Assembly (NCBI GenBank): GCA_016930085.1
Contig: JAFGHO010000086.1
Span: forward strand, 1 to 48,636
DNA: 48,636 bases
Source of the DNA: Spirochaetales bacterium
Lineage (GTDB): Bacteria; Spirochaetota; Spirochaetia; SZUA-6; JAFGRV01
Direction: 5' to 3'
Part shown: positions 8,456 through 18,100 of the stretch, one piece after another
Position numbering within the stretch: the stretch's first letter is position 1
Layout: each line of letters starts with the position of its first letter
Program-made: the position numbers and the translations under genes
The notes under the pieces: model-generated
Seen by the model: the letters and a program-made list of their open reading frames with translations, nothing else
What the model was told of the DNA's origin: nothing
Database searches by the model: none

Positions 8456-10000
8456 ATGAAAATAAAAAACAAAAAGAAAACAATCATTATTGCATCTGTC
8501 GTTGTTGCCACTGCCATTCTCATGTTCGTTGCGGGCTGTTCCGTGGAATGGGACTGGCAAAGAAAAGCGCCTAGTATTCCGGATACGACAAAGGTGATCG
8601 AGGGTGCTACTGCCGGTTTGATTACTTCCATAGCGGATGATAAAAGTTCAGTCACATTCTCCTCTGAGGACGCCACGATAAAATCACTTGCACCGGGAGA
8701 TGTGATCATTTCCGGAGCAACACCGCTTACCCCGAGAGGGATGATAAGGCGTGTCACCGGAAAAAATGAAGAGAGTGGACATATCATTGTGTATACGGAG
8801 CCGGCAAGACTCGAAGACGCTATCGAAAATGGATCGTTTGAATATGAGACGATACTCGAACAGGATGAAATAATCGAAAAAAAGGCGCTGAGAGAAGGTG
8901 TTTCTTTCAGTACGGAATCGAAAAGCAGATTTGATATTGAAAGCAACCTTGTTATAAATTTCGATACGGCGATAATGCGTGGAGTAACATTGACGGGAAA
9001 TGTCTGTTTTAATCCGAAATTGCATGCTTCTGTAAAGATTAAAAATTTTTTACTCACTGACGCAGATGTACATGTGGCATTCAAGGAAAGAGTGCAAGTA
9101 GGAGTCGAGTTAGGTTGTTACGGTAATATCGATAAGGAATTTAAAATAGCGTCGATAAAATACGGCCCTTATACCGTAATGATAGGATGTGTTCCGGTCG
9201 TTATGAGTCCTGAGATTACCATAAAAGCTGGAATTGACGGAGAAATAAGTGCAGGTGTCAGCACAAGTGTGTATCAGCAGTCAGTTCTTCAGCTGGGGGC
9301 TGTTTATCGAAACGGGAAGTGGAAGCCGAATAATTCTTATTCCAATGAGTTCGGATTTTCTCCGCCGACTTTGGAAGCGTCACTGGATGCAAAAGCCTGG
9401 GCCGGTCCTTCGATCAGTATATGGATATATGATACATTCGCGCCCTGGTTCGAGCCACATGTTTACCTGGAACTGGATGCCGATATTTCCAGGAAACCAT
9501 GGTGGTGCCTTTATCTCGGATTCGATGTATCGATTGGAATCGATTATTTCAACTGGTTAATTTATGACGAAGATGAACTCGTCAGTTTTAAGGTAGTCGA
9601 CTTTAAGAAGGAACTGGCCTGCGCATCGGTGGATGATCTTCCGCCGACAACCACGACGACAACGACGACGACAACATCGGTCGCGGCCGTCACAACGACG
9701 ACGACAACGTCGGTCACGGCCACACCGACTCCCGTTCCCGATATCAAATTGACGATCATCTACTGGAGTAATTCAGATTGTACACAAGGAGGGCACCGGG
9801 TTATCAGAAATCCGGATCCGCCCGTTTCGATTTCGACATCACAATGGTACTGTTATCCCAACAATTGCAACGAGACGACAGAATATTTCGATCACTGGGA
9901 AATAAAGCCGCCAGGGAGCGTCGTTCTGGAAAGTCAAGGCCGCCAGACAAAGATTATAAAGGTGAATGCCAGTGCAACCATTACAGCAAAATACTTTTAA
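8456..10000 (+). CDS. Large surface lipoprotein with Thr-rich linker and C-terminal repeat module
   Basis: The 514-residue protein has a positively charged start and a lipobox 'LMFVAGC' (C28), so it is probably anchored in the outer membrane. Residues 45-120 hold a small domain of the form 'GDVIISGATPLTPRGMIRRV', a beta-rich unit seen in various secreted proteins. A beta-rich middle follows, then a threonine-rich linker (about residues 399-426) encoded by a tandem DNA repeat. The end has 'EYFDHWEIK...ITAKYF', the pattern of the bacterial-repeat/InlB B-like modules. The same kind of end is found on the lipoprotein gene at 11716-12702. No enzymatic motif is visible; adhesion or surface display is a guess. 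Confidence 0.7.
   Translation: MKIKNKKKTIIIASVVVATAILMFVAGCSVEWDWQRKAPSIPDTTKVIEGATAGLITSIADDKSSVTFSSEDATIKSLAPGDVIISGATPLTPRGMIRRVTGKNEESGHIIVYTEPARLEDAIENGSFEYETILEQDEIIEKKALREGVSFSTESKSRFDIESNLVINFDTAIMRGVTLTGNVCFNPKLHASVKIKNFLLTDADVHVAFKERVQVGVELGCYGNIDKEFKIASIKYGPYTVMIGCVPVVMSPEITIKAGIDGEISAGVSTSVYQQSVLQLGAVYRNGKWKPNNSYSNEFGFSPPTLEASLDAKAWAGPSISIWIYDTFAPWFEPHVYLELDADISRKPWWCLYLGFDVSIGIDYFNWLIYDEDELVSFKVVDFKKELACASVDDLPPTTTTTTTTTTSVAAVTTTTTTSVTATPTPVPDIKLTIIYWSNSDCTQGGHRVIRNPDPPVSISTSQWYCYPNNCNETTEYFDHWEIKPPGSVVLESQGRQTKIIKVNASATITAKYF
9659..9721 (+). repeat. 33-bp tandem duplication encoding the Thr-rich linker
   Basis: A 30-bp ACAACGACG-rich unit at 9659-9688 recurs at 9692-9721 (period 33) with 2 mismatches. 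It is a multiple of three, so copy-number change would keep the reading frame. It lies inside the coding region and is not a CRISPR. Confidence 0.8.
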
Positions 10001-10010
10001 TTAATTTCAA

Positions 10011-11039
10011 TTGAAACGGCAACTCTTTATTTTAATAATACTTTTATTACCCTCTTTTCTTTTCGCGGCGGATTTTGAAAAAGATATCGACGATATAATC
10101 GCTCGGTACGAGGATGACGCCCTTTACCGTTATCTTACCGTGAACAGGGACAACCCCGATTTTACTGAGATTGAGGATTACATCCTGAAAAAAGTTAAAG
10201 AGATTATTCTCGGAAAAAATTATGATCGTGGTAAAAAGATGCTGGAAACGGTATTGCTTAACAACCTTGATAATAAAAAGGCGCAGGATATGTATTTGTC
10301 TATCAATAAATATATAAAGGAAGAAGAAGATGCAGAAATACATCGTCCGGATGAACAAAAAGAAACAATAAAAGAGGTTATAGAACCCTTCCCCCTCTTT
10401 TTTACATTGCAGGCTGGTCCTGTCGGCACGTTGTTCACCTATTCACAGTTTTTCTCGCGATATTACGCTGAAGATGATACCCCGTTTCTCTACCATTCCA
10501 TCATACTTTTTACGTATGGTATCTCTCTCGCCTGTTCGATATATTGTGTTCTTCCTGCCGTCGAAACGGGTATTGAAGTGGATTTCGATACCTTTTTCCT
10601 CACTATATATGGGGAAGAAGGTACTGAGTTTTTTTACAGGATTGTTTCGTCGACGACATTGTCTTCGATCGATTTTCCGGTTTTCCTCCGGCTTGGTTTC
10701 GCTCACAGGATCTATACGTTTAGCGACACAATTAACCCGGATGTGCTGCTTGCATCGTTCCCTTCTCCGGTAATCGGAATTGGATTAAGGCGGGTGCATT
10801 TTCTTCGGGATCTCGGTATCAATGCTTCAATCGATTATTATTGTGCTTCGCTGTTGACATCATATGCCGAGGTGGCAATCGATTGTGCCGTTGCCCTCTT
10901 TTATCGTCTTTACAGAGGAACGCTTTTCAGCTTCGAGATAAACTTTGAGATTTCGGATTTTATCATTATCAACAATGATTATATCGAAAATAATACAAAA
11001 ATTGTTATTAATGCGGGGATGAGTATCAATGAAAAGTAG
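10011..11039 (+). CDS. Exported protein of unknown function
   Basis: The 342-residue product opens with a signal peptide ('KRQLFILIILLLPSFLFAA') directly at a TTG codon, 10 nt after the previous stop. No ATG or clear ribosome binding site is available, so TTG with translational coupling is the best start. Residues 21-120 are charged and helical, perhaps one TPR-like pair ('NYDRGKKMLETVLLNNLDNKKA'). From about residue 125 the sequence becomes rich in alternating aromatic strands, like an outer-membrane barrel. No family is recognised. The gene overlaps the next one by 11 nt and probably forms an operon with its neighbours from 8456. Confidence 0.65.
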   Translation: MKRQLFILIILLLPSFLFAADFEKDIDDIIARYEDDALYRYLTVNRDNPDFTEIEDYILKKVKEIILGKNYDRGKKMLETVLLNNLDNKKAQDMYLSINKYIKEEEDAEIHRPDEQKETIKEVIEPFPLFFTLQAGPVGTLFTYSQFFSRYYAEDDTPFLYHSIILFTYGISLACSIYCVLPAVETGIEVDFDTFFLTIYGEEGTEFFYRIVSSTTLSSIDFPVFLRLGFAHRIYTFSDTINPDVLLASFPSPVIGIGLRRVHFLRDLGINASIDYYCASLLTSYAEVAIDCAVALFYRLYRGTLFSFEINFEISDFIIINNDYIENNTKIVINAGMSINEK

Positions 11040-11700
11040 TATTGCAGTTGTTACCTTTTTTTTCTTTTTGATAATGCCATTATGTTTATTGTATCCTGAG
11101 GAAGTCCTTGTTGAAAAGTATGTTGAAAAAGCCAGGGATTTTTTCATTGTGAATGATTACGCGAAAGCCTATTCATATATCAATTTTGTTTTAAGATATT
11201 ATGATGAGGAAGGGCTTCCGGAAGACATACGACAATTGTCCCGCGATATCTATTATCAGCTTATTAAAATTACCTTTGAAAAAAAAGACAGTGAAATGCT
11301 TGATGAAATATCGATGTGGGTTGAAAGTTATCCGGCAGTAGCATCAGGGAAGGTTATTGATTTATTGGAATCCGCAAAGGAATCAATGAAATCAGCGGCA
11401 AATGATAACGAAAGCGGTATGACAACGGATAAAGCGGGGGAAAAATTTGCAAACCCGGAAATCGATGAGTTTATCCGAAGACAGGAACTGTTGGCAATGA
11501 TTAAAGAAAAACGGGATTCTGAGCATATAAACAAACTGGAAAGCTTAATTTCAGGGTTACTCGAAGAGAAAAAAAAGGATACCGCATCTGAAGATAATAA
11601 TGTTCAGGTTATTATTATCATTCTCAACAGTATCCTTATCCTTCTTTTACTTATCAATATTCTCCTTGTAACAGGAATATACAGAAACAGGAGAAGATAA
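11029..11700 (+). CDS. Two-ended membrane protein with TPR-like helices, unknown function
   Basis: The 223-residue product has an N-terminal hydrophobic segment (residues 7-21) and a C-terminal membrane segment ('IIIILNSILILLLLINILLV', about residues 195-215) followed by a basic tail. Between them lies a charged helical region ('KARDFFIVNDYAKAYSYINFVL') that looks like one or two TPR units facing the periplasm. The start overlaps the end of the preceding gene by 11 nt, which implies coupled translation. One TACGACAATTGT motif copy lies inside at 11228-11239. No family is recognised. Confidence 0.65.
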   Translation: MKSSIAVVTFFFFLIMPLCLLYPEEVLVEKYVEKARDFFIVNDYAKAYSYINFVLRYYDEEGLPEDIRQLSRDIYYQLIKITFEKKDSEMLDEISMWVESYPAVASGKVIDLLESAKESMKSAANDNESGMTTDKAGEKFANPEIDEFIRRQELLAMIKEKRDSEHINKLESLISGLLEEKKKDTASEDNNVQVIIIILNSILILLLLINILLVTGIYRNRRR

Positions 11701-11715
11701 CAACTCGTCGGAAAA

Positions 11716-12702
11716 TCACCACGCGAGCTTGTATTTCGCGGCAATTTTCATGTCTTTTCTCATAACCAGTTCAAGCGGGTTACTCGTTGAAATAATCGCA
11801 CCGTTCTGATCCTCCCAATGCGAGAAATAGATAACCGGACCGATAGGTGTGGACGGAATAAGATTTCTAAGGTCGGGCGCCTTTATCCTGACCGGGGTTC
11901 CGTACGGATAACAATCCAGATCAGGCTCCGGGACAATATGAATGCAGATATCCGTACCCGTGTAGGTGGGCAGTATATCGCGTAAACAGACGTCCGCGAC
12001 GGAAAGCCGGTAACACGGCACCGGTTCGATTTTACGTATGCTGATAATTTCGAGCAATGGCGTTTTTATCATCAATATCCCGTCTTCTGCAAATATGTAC
12101 CTGATATAACCGGTGAATGCGACACGAAGACCGTCGATCTTGAAATCATCCGGAAGGTTGATCGGCCGGTAGGTCACTCCGCTTTCGCCGATGATTTCCT
12201 CATACCCTGAGTCGGTGGAATAGATCAGCCTGACCGTCCCGGTGTCTTTTACGATTTGTGGCGTGGGGACGGGCGCGGCGGTCGGCTGCGCCGTGGGTTC
12301 GGCCGTCGGGGGGGATGTCGGAACGGCTGTCGGGCGTACGAAAATGATGATAATGACAAGCGATGTTTTGACCCCCGGCGTGACGGCGGCACTCCCCTGT
12401 CCATCTCCCACAATGTTTCCGTCGACGTCCACGGCTGTGACAACAATGTGCCATGTGCCTGAAGCGAGGTCGGGGATGACGACTATTCCGGCTGCTGTCC
12501 GTATAGAAAAGGTTTCTCCGTTTTCGCCGGTTCCCTTGACGAAATATGAGTCGACAATCGCTGTCTCTTCAGCCTGTACTTCCGACTGATCTTCGAGACT
12601 CATCTCGAGTTCGATACTTCCCTTGTTTTCTTCCGCAATGTCGCAGGCGAGTACTGCCAATACTAAAGCGATGAGGGAAACAAATGATGTTACTTTTTTC
12701 AT
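11716..12702 (-). CDS. Lipoprotein with Pro/Thr linker and C-terminal repeat module
   Basis: I start the gene at 12702 because a GGAGG site lies 6 nt upstream and the lipoprotein signal (MKKVTSFVSLIALVLAVLAC) begins there; an upstream in-frame ATG at 12735 has neither. The 328-residue protein has an N-terminal beta-sandwich-like domain with 'DLASGTWHIVVTAVD' (residues about 30-120), typical of Ig-like/carbohydrate-associated folds. A 'PTAVPTSPPTAEPTAQPTA' linker follows. The C-terminal domain ends 'VIYFSHWEDQNG...IAAKYKLAW', the same module type as the 8456-10000 lipoprotein. It is convergent with the 11029 gene, with 15 nt between the stops. Confidence 0.7.
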   Translation of the reverse strand: MKKVTSFVSLIALVLAVLACDIAEENKGSIELEMSLEDQSEVQAEETAIVDSYFVKGTGENGETFSIRTAAGIVVIPDLASGTWHIVVTAVDVDGNIVGDGQGSAAVTPGVKTSLVIIIIFVRPTAVPTSPPTAEPTAQPTAAPVPTPQIVKDTGTVRLIYSTDSGYEEIIGESGVTYRPINLPDDFKIDGLRVAFTGYIRYIFAEDGILMIKTPLLEIISIRKIEPVPCYRLSVADVCLRDILPTYTGTDICIHIVPEPDLDCYPYGTPVRIKAPDLRNLIPSTPIGPVIYFSHWEDQNGAIISTSNPLELVMRKDMKIAAKYKLAW

Positions 12703-12913
12703 TAATACCTCCATGAACAGATATATCGAAAGCAATAAACCGCACGCAACGCAGGCGGCTTATCTTTTTTATGTATATATATCGTTTCCTGATACAAAAA
12801 CCCTCGAAATTTCAGTACATTTTTCTCAGGGAATGAAAAGAAATGGATGCAATGGATGCGTGGTTTTCCCTTCCGCCGCGTTATTAATAGGGAATGGATC
12901 AAGGAGGAAGCAT

Positions 12914-14935
12914 ATGGCCGATAAAATCCGTATTTTTATACTTTTAATTTTAATAATTCCTTTTTTTTGTTTTTCTGCGGTCAATTATATCGAACGGACG
13001 ATGTACGGTGAATGGATATTCCGGTATGAAATCGACTCGAAGACTGTCCCTCCGGAATATGAAAACGGATCGAACACTCAGAAAATCATTTCGGTAAAAG
13101 GTACGGTTTATCTCATGGAAAACACCGTATGTCTCGACATGCTTCCCTCTTCATGCGGCTATCCCCTTTCCGAAGGGGATTATACCGATGAATTACGAGA
13201 TTATTGTGTGCCTTTTTTTTACGGCTACGGGGCGGCTGAATACGGGCGGTTGAAAAAAACTGCCGAGGAGATTGTCGGGGATGCGGCGCTGCTTCATGAA
13301 GCCGTTTATAAAATAATCCGCTATATACGCGCAAATGTATCATACAGCAGCAATGCCCCCACAGAACCCCTCAAGGTTCTTGCGCGAGGAAGAACCTATT
13401 GCGTCGGGTACGCGAATCTTGCCGTGATCCTGCTCCGTTCCGCGGGAATTCCGGCCAGAAGCAGGACCTGTTATATGCCGCCCGGAAAAAACTGGGGTTC
13501 AAGTCACGGGGGGTGGCATGAATATATCGAAGTTTTTTACCCCGGCGCGGGGTGGCTGAGCTGCGATCCCCAGGATTCCGTGTTTTTTGTGGACCCCTAT
13601 CACATCGTCATGGAGAGGAACGCATCGTACAGGCGACAGGTAGGTGAGGAGAAACGGTACACGACACTCGAGTACGTGACGCCCGAAGGGTTCAGGAAAA
13701 CGAGGACGTATGATCTCAAGAAACGGCTCGTCGAGGGAGAAGACGGTCTGTATATCTTCCGGGGAACCGTTCTCCTCGATGAGGGTGAACGCCTTTCATC
13801 GATCGAGGTTAATGATTATCCTTCCTGCTTCAAGATGGGAAATACCTACTACCGTGATTACTCCTATGATATCATTATCGACGGCAATACCTTTCTGTTC
13901 GGTTTTTCGAAAACCCTTTTCCCCGATGACATTGGCGTATCCGTAAACGGCTGCCATATGTCCATAGGCACCGATACCGCAGAAGGAAACATGATTACCG
14001 CCGAAATCAATCTGAAAAAAACGACAGACGACGGCCTCCCGAATCCGCATATCCTCACGTTCGAATTTCGCCACCCATTGACCTCCGTCCCCGTTTCGTA
14101 CGGGAATATTTTCCGGTCTGACGGCGGAGGAAGCGGTTTTTTCGGACGCACGGACAGGAACGGAACCCTCTCGAGATACTTCAAGGACGAGAATGAAAAA
14201 AATGCCGTTTTTTCTTCGTCGATATTTATGGAAAAAAGCTGGTATCTTTCATCGATAAATCCGTCGGGAAGACTTTATTTTACATTCGGCAACACCGGGG
14301 AATCCCCGTATGTGTCGCGGACGTTCTCATCGGATGCCGACTATTATCGTGACGCCTTTGAACGCGACGGATGCGCCGTCCTGGGAAGTGTCTCCTTTCC
14401 CGGAACTCCCCCCGGCGGGATGCTGTACGCGTTCGTCTCAGGCCGGCCCGGGGAGACGGCGGAACCGGTCCTTCTTCCCCTTTCCGGTAAAAACAGGCGA
14501 AAGGGTGATTTCTATTATTTTTACAACAAAGAAAAAGGGGTGACAACGATCATTCTGGCGGAAGAAGGAAGGCTCGTGTTATATGACGGGAAGCACCTCG
14601 TTGTCCTTTCTTCGGAGAACGGGGCGAACCATCTTCGCGTGGAACCATCCGAATGCAATCTGATTCTCTCTGCGCAGTCATCGAGAACCGATTCCGAGAT
14701 TATGATAACCACGGGGGGAAGTGGAACATCCGGTGAAACGCTGGTATTTCCCCTTGAATCGGCCGGCGGGACGATCTTCTGTTTTCTTTCTTCGGGCGAA
14801 TACTATATCGGGCTGAATGATGTCATCATGAGAAAAATCATTATGGACGGAAATGTTGTCCGGATCACCCTCGACGAACATGGTCTTCCCAACTACGATG
14901 TGCTGCGGGAATATTATTCCGGCAGGCACGCGTAA
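12914..14935 (+). CDS. Exported transglutaminase-like (papain-fold) protein
   Basis: The start at 12914 has a strong AAGGAGGAA site and opens a signal peptide; codons further upstream lie in the divergent gene. The 673-residue protein carries a transglutaminase-like core with C163 ('TYCVGYANLAV'), H202 ('GGWHEYIEVF') and D218 ('CDPQDS'), a complete Cys-His-Asp triad. Members of this superfamily act as proteases or amidases, more rarely as cross-linking enzymes. About 440 residues of beta-rich sequence follow, without recognisable domains but with several 'YYxY/FYYFYN' aromatic strands. It is exported, so it probably acts in the periplasm or at the surface. Confidence 0.8.
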   Translation: MADKIRIFILLILIIPFFCFSAVNYIERTMYGEWIFRYEIDSKTVPPEYENGSNTQKIISVKGTVYLMENTVCLDMLPSSCGYPLSEGDYTDELRDYCVPFFYGYGAAEYGRLKKTAEEIVGDAALLHEAVYKIIRYIRANVSYSSNAPTEPLKVLARGRTYCVGYANLAVILLRSAGIPARSRTCYMPPGKNWGSSHGGWHEYIEVFYPGAGWLSCDPQDSVFFVDPYHIVMERNASYRRQVGEEKRYTTLEYVTPEGFRKTRTYDLKKRLVEGEDGLYIFRGTVLLDEGERLSSIEVNDYPSCFKMGNTYYRDYSYDIIIDGNTFLFGFSKTLFPDDIGVSVNGCHMSIGTDTAEGNMITAEINLKKTTDDGLPNPHILTFEFRHPLTSVPVSYGNIFRSDGGGSGFFGRTDRNGTLSRYFKDENEKNAVFSSSIFMEKSWYLSSINPSGRLYFTFGNTGESPYVSRTFSSDADYYRDAFERDGCAVLGSVSFPGTPPGGMLYAFVSGRPGETAEPVLLPLSGKNRRKGDFYYFYNKEKGVTTIILAEEGRLVLYDGKHLVVLSSENGANHLRVEPSECNLILSAQSSRTDSEIMITTGGSGTSGETLVFPLESAGGTIFCFLSSGEYYIGLNDVIMRKIIMDGNVVRITLDEHGLPNYDVLREYYSGRHA

Positions 14936-15129
14936 AAAGGGTTCATGGTATTGATGATAGTAATGGCGCTCATACACTCCTGTATTCAGACCGATATATT
15001 CCCGTCATTCAGGTTCGACGCGAACGCGAACGTGGCGGCCGTTATACGGCGCGTACGCCATAACGTTTCAAGCGCTTTGCGAACAAGGACGGCAGGCAAA
15101 CACATCCATTTGCCGGTTTCCCGTCTCCA

Positions 15130-18100
15130 CTACCGGCTTTCCTCATCCTCCGCTATGGTCTTGATTCCCGACAATCGTTTTATCTCCTCTTTTATTTTCC
15201 ACCAGTCACCTGACCGGCATCCGGCCACCAGGACCGGCGCGTCGTCGGGGGCAAGCCGCTTCCCGGGAGGAATATTCATAAGTACTTCCCCGTACGCATC
15301 CGGGTGACGGTTCCCTTCTTCATCTGTCCAGAACCTCACCGTGACCGCATCGCCGGCCGGTACGACACCGTAACAATACCCCGTTTCCCTGTCTTCCCAG
15401 TGATCGAGGACATCATCGTCGCCGGAAGCATCCCCCCCGATAAACGAAAGCGCGTAATGGTAATACCCCTTCAGGAACCAGGCCGATGTATCCGTATTTT
15501 CGATCCAGAGGACCCGGCTTTCGAACCAGGGCAGCCCCCGAAATAAGGAAAGCCGGTAACATATCCTGTATTTTTTTCCCCACTGATGTGTATTCGCCAG
15601 GATAATTGTCATGACGGTCGCCGTCTTCCCTTCTGTGACGGCGACAGATTCCGTTATATCGGTCCCGACCCACCTGTCCTCTTCTGTCCGCTGCCAGACA
15701 AGGGGAACGAGGCTTCCGAGCATTGTTTTATCCATACCGATCGAATCGAATATCGTCCCGTTTTGTCTGCTGATCTTTTCAACCCGCAATACGCCGTTAT
15801 CGATAAGAACGCCGTCCCGTTTCTCGGGAAACAGCAGATTGCCCGGTTCCCCGCCTTCACGTTTATAGAGGTAACAATCCTTTTTTCCGTAACCCGGAAG
15901 GTCTTCGATGAGAAACATAAGCCGGTATCCGTCCCCCACGGGCAATACGTCGGCGGGGATTGCCGTTCCGACGGTACCCTCGAGGAGCTTCCAGGTTCCC
16001 GATGCACCTGTCCGTGTACTCCCGATATCCGCGACGACCGGAATGTTTTTCATACCTTCCGCGTTTCCGTTTACCGTGCAAACAGGTATCCTCACGCCGC
16101 TTTCCCGGCTGTGCCAGGGGGTTCCCGGAAGATAGGCGTGCATGACGGCCCTGTTGTTTTCCGCGGTTGTTTCAAGAAGGGGTTGTTCGGGAACGGCAAC
16201 GCAGGTGATATACCGGAATCCCGGATGACGGCGTGCGGGCGATTCCGCCGGCACCCCTTTCGTTTCACCGGGACTCAGGATAAGGGGCTCATACCTTTTT
16301 TCACCCTCTTCATATATAAAGACCGTACATTTTCCTTCTATTCCTCCCCTGTTTGTGACGCTAAACGATCCCGCCGCAACCGGTTCGACGGCAAAATCCG
16401 TGGTGTGGCCGCGGTGAATCTCGTAAACAAGCGGATTCAGGCGTGAGGCGGCTTCGGTGAGAAGTTCGTGCGGTTCGTCGGTCTCCTTGAGAAGTCCGTA
16501 ATTCGAATCTTCCGGAAAAACGGAGGAAATACCGGATGCGGGCTGATCGACCCACATGAAATAGTTCGAACCGACGACAAAGGGCACGGTAAAAAGGTAT
16601 TTCTGAAACGAGGTAAATGCAAAGGCCCTGTCGGTCTGTGTGGGAACGCGCTGACCGGCCCCGTGGCGGCAGGGCAGCCCTGCATCGAGTGCGGGAAAAC
16701 TCCATTCGGTGATCATGAAGGGTTTTTTCGCCTCTTCATGCCATGCCGAAAGGTCGTCTTCGAACCCGTCGACCGGTTTTCCGGTTTCGAGGTCGAGGGT
16801 ACGGTAGCAGTTGACGCTGACAATATCGCAGTATTCACCCGCGACGTTCCAGATCCCCGGCGCCCGGCCCGCGAAACGGCACCCGAGGATCATATGATGC
16901 GGGTCGTATTTTTTAATCGCGGCGGTCGTAACGGAAAAGTAGGTTTCAGCGGCCAGCCGGATATAATCGTTTATCAAGCCCCGCGCGTGTTCGGTCACCG
17001 GTTCCGGCGCGGTCCGCAATGAGAGAAGGGAGTCGAAACCTTTGAGAGAAAGCCCCCACTCCCTGTTGCACAATGTAATATCGGTGTAATAGTCCCTGAA
17101 AAGGGAGACAAGGGCTGTCTTTGCCGGCGCGTCAGGCGGCAGGGAAAAGGTATCGGCAAAAAGACCCTTTCCGGTCCACTGGTGCCACTCGAGTTCGTTG
17201 TCGAGAAAATATCCGATCAGCCACGGATCATCGCATAACGGAGCACAGAGTTTTTTTGCCGCCTGTTCGCAGTAAGGCCCGAATCCGGGGTGAAAAACGT
17301 CCGGGAATCCGGTCCAGGTCGTTTTGGGGGTTATGTAAAACGCCTCTGCGAATCGCGTGCCGATGTTGAGGTTGACCGGGTAGGGAAGATGCCGGCGGCG
17401 GACGGAAAGCGAACTTCCCGCCCCGAGGGCATTGAACCCCCAGCTTTGAAGCCGCCGTGCCGAGGAGTCCGCCCATGCGTCCTCGTTTTCATACCGCTTC
17501 TCCACGTTCTTTCTGTACGGCGAGTACCCGAGCGCTTCGCACCACATACCGTTGTAGGAGACATGGTCGGTCCCGATGATAAAAACGGCCGATCCCGCGG
17601 GGTCGACGACCCACCAGATCCCGTCTATCCGTTCGGTATGGTAAAATCCGGTCGCCGTACCGTCAATGCCGCTTTCGGTCCGGCTTTGAAAGGGGGGGGG
17701 AACCGGCGCGTCATTCCGGTGTGACACCGGTTCCCCCCCGGCGGCTTCGAAATAGAGGCAGGATGTCACGAAGCCTTCGGACACGATTGCCGGTCTTCCA
17801 TAGATGACGGCTTCATTGTCGAAGCGATAGGCGATATGTGCCTTAACCGTTCCCTTCGCATCGAGGATGTATCCTGTAATCCCTTCACTCGAGCACATCA
17901 GGATGAACTCATACACACGGCCGTATTTCCACTCGAACCACCGGTCTTCTTTCAGGGCGGTAAGCCTGGTTTTTTTCTCGTATTGGGACAGCCATGTTCC
18001 CCCGTACATTTCCGCCAGCTCGGCGAAATGCTTTTTCCCGGAGACATCTGGTTCTTCCACCACAGCGAGCTGCCAGTAATGGTCGTCGTCGATATACAGA

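Noticed and set aside
9649-9730. ACAACG-rich repeats as a possible CRISPR
   Set aside because: The repeats are in frame inside a lipoprotein gene, encode a Thr linker and have no spacers.
15036-15053. GC-rich hairpin between the convergent transglutaminase and glycosidase genes
   Set aside because: The stem has a bulge and neither side has a T-run, so I do not call it a terminator.
14945-15307. Plus-strand open frame after the transglutaminase-like gene
   Set aside because: It overlaps the end of the large glycosidase on the other strand, has no ribosome binding site and resembles no family.
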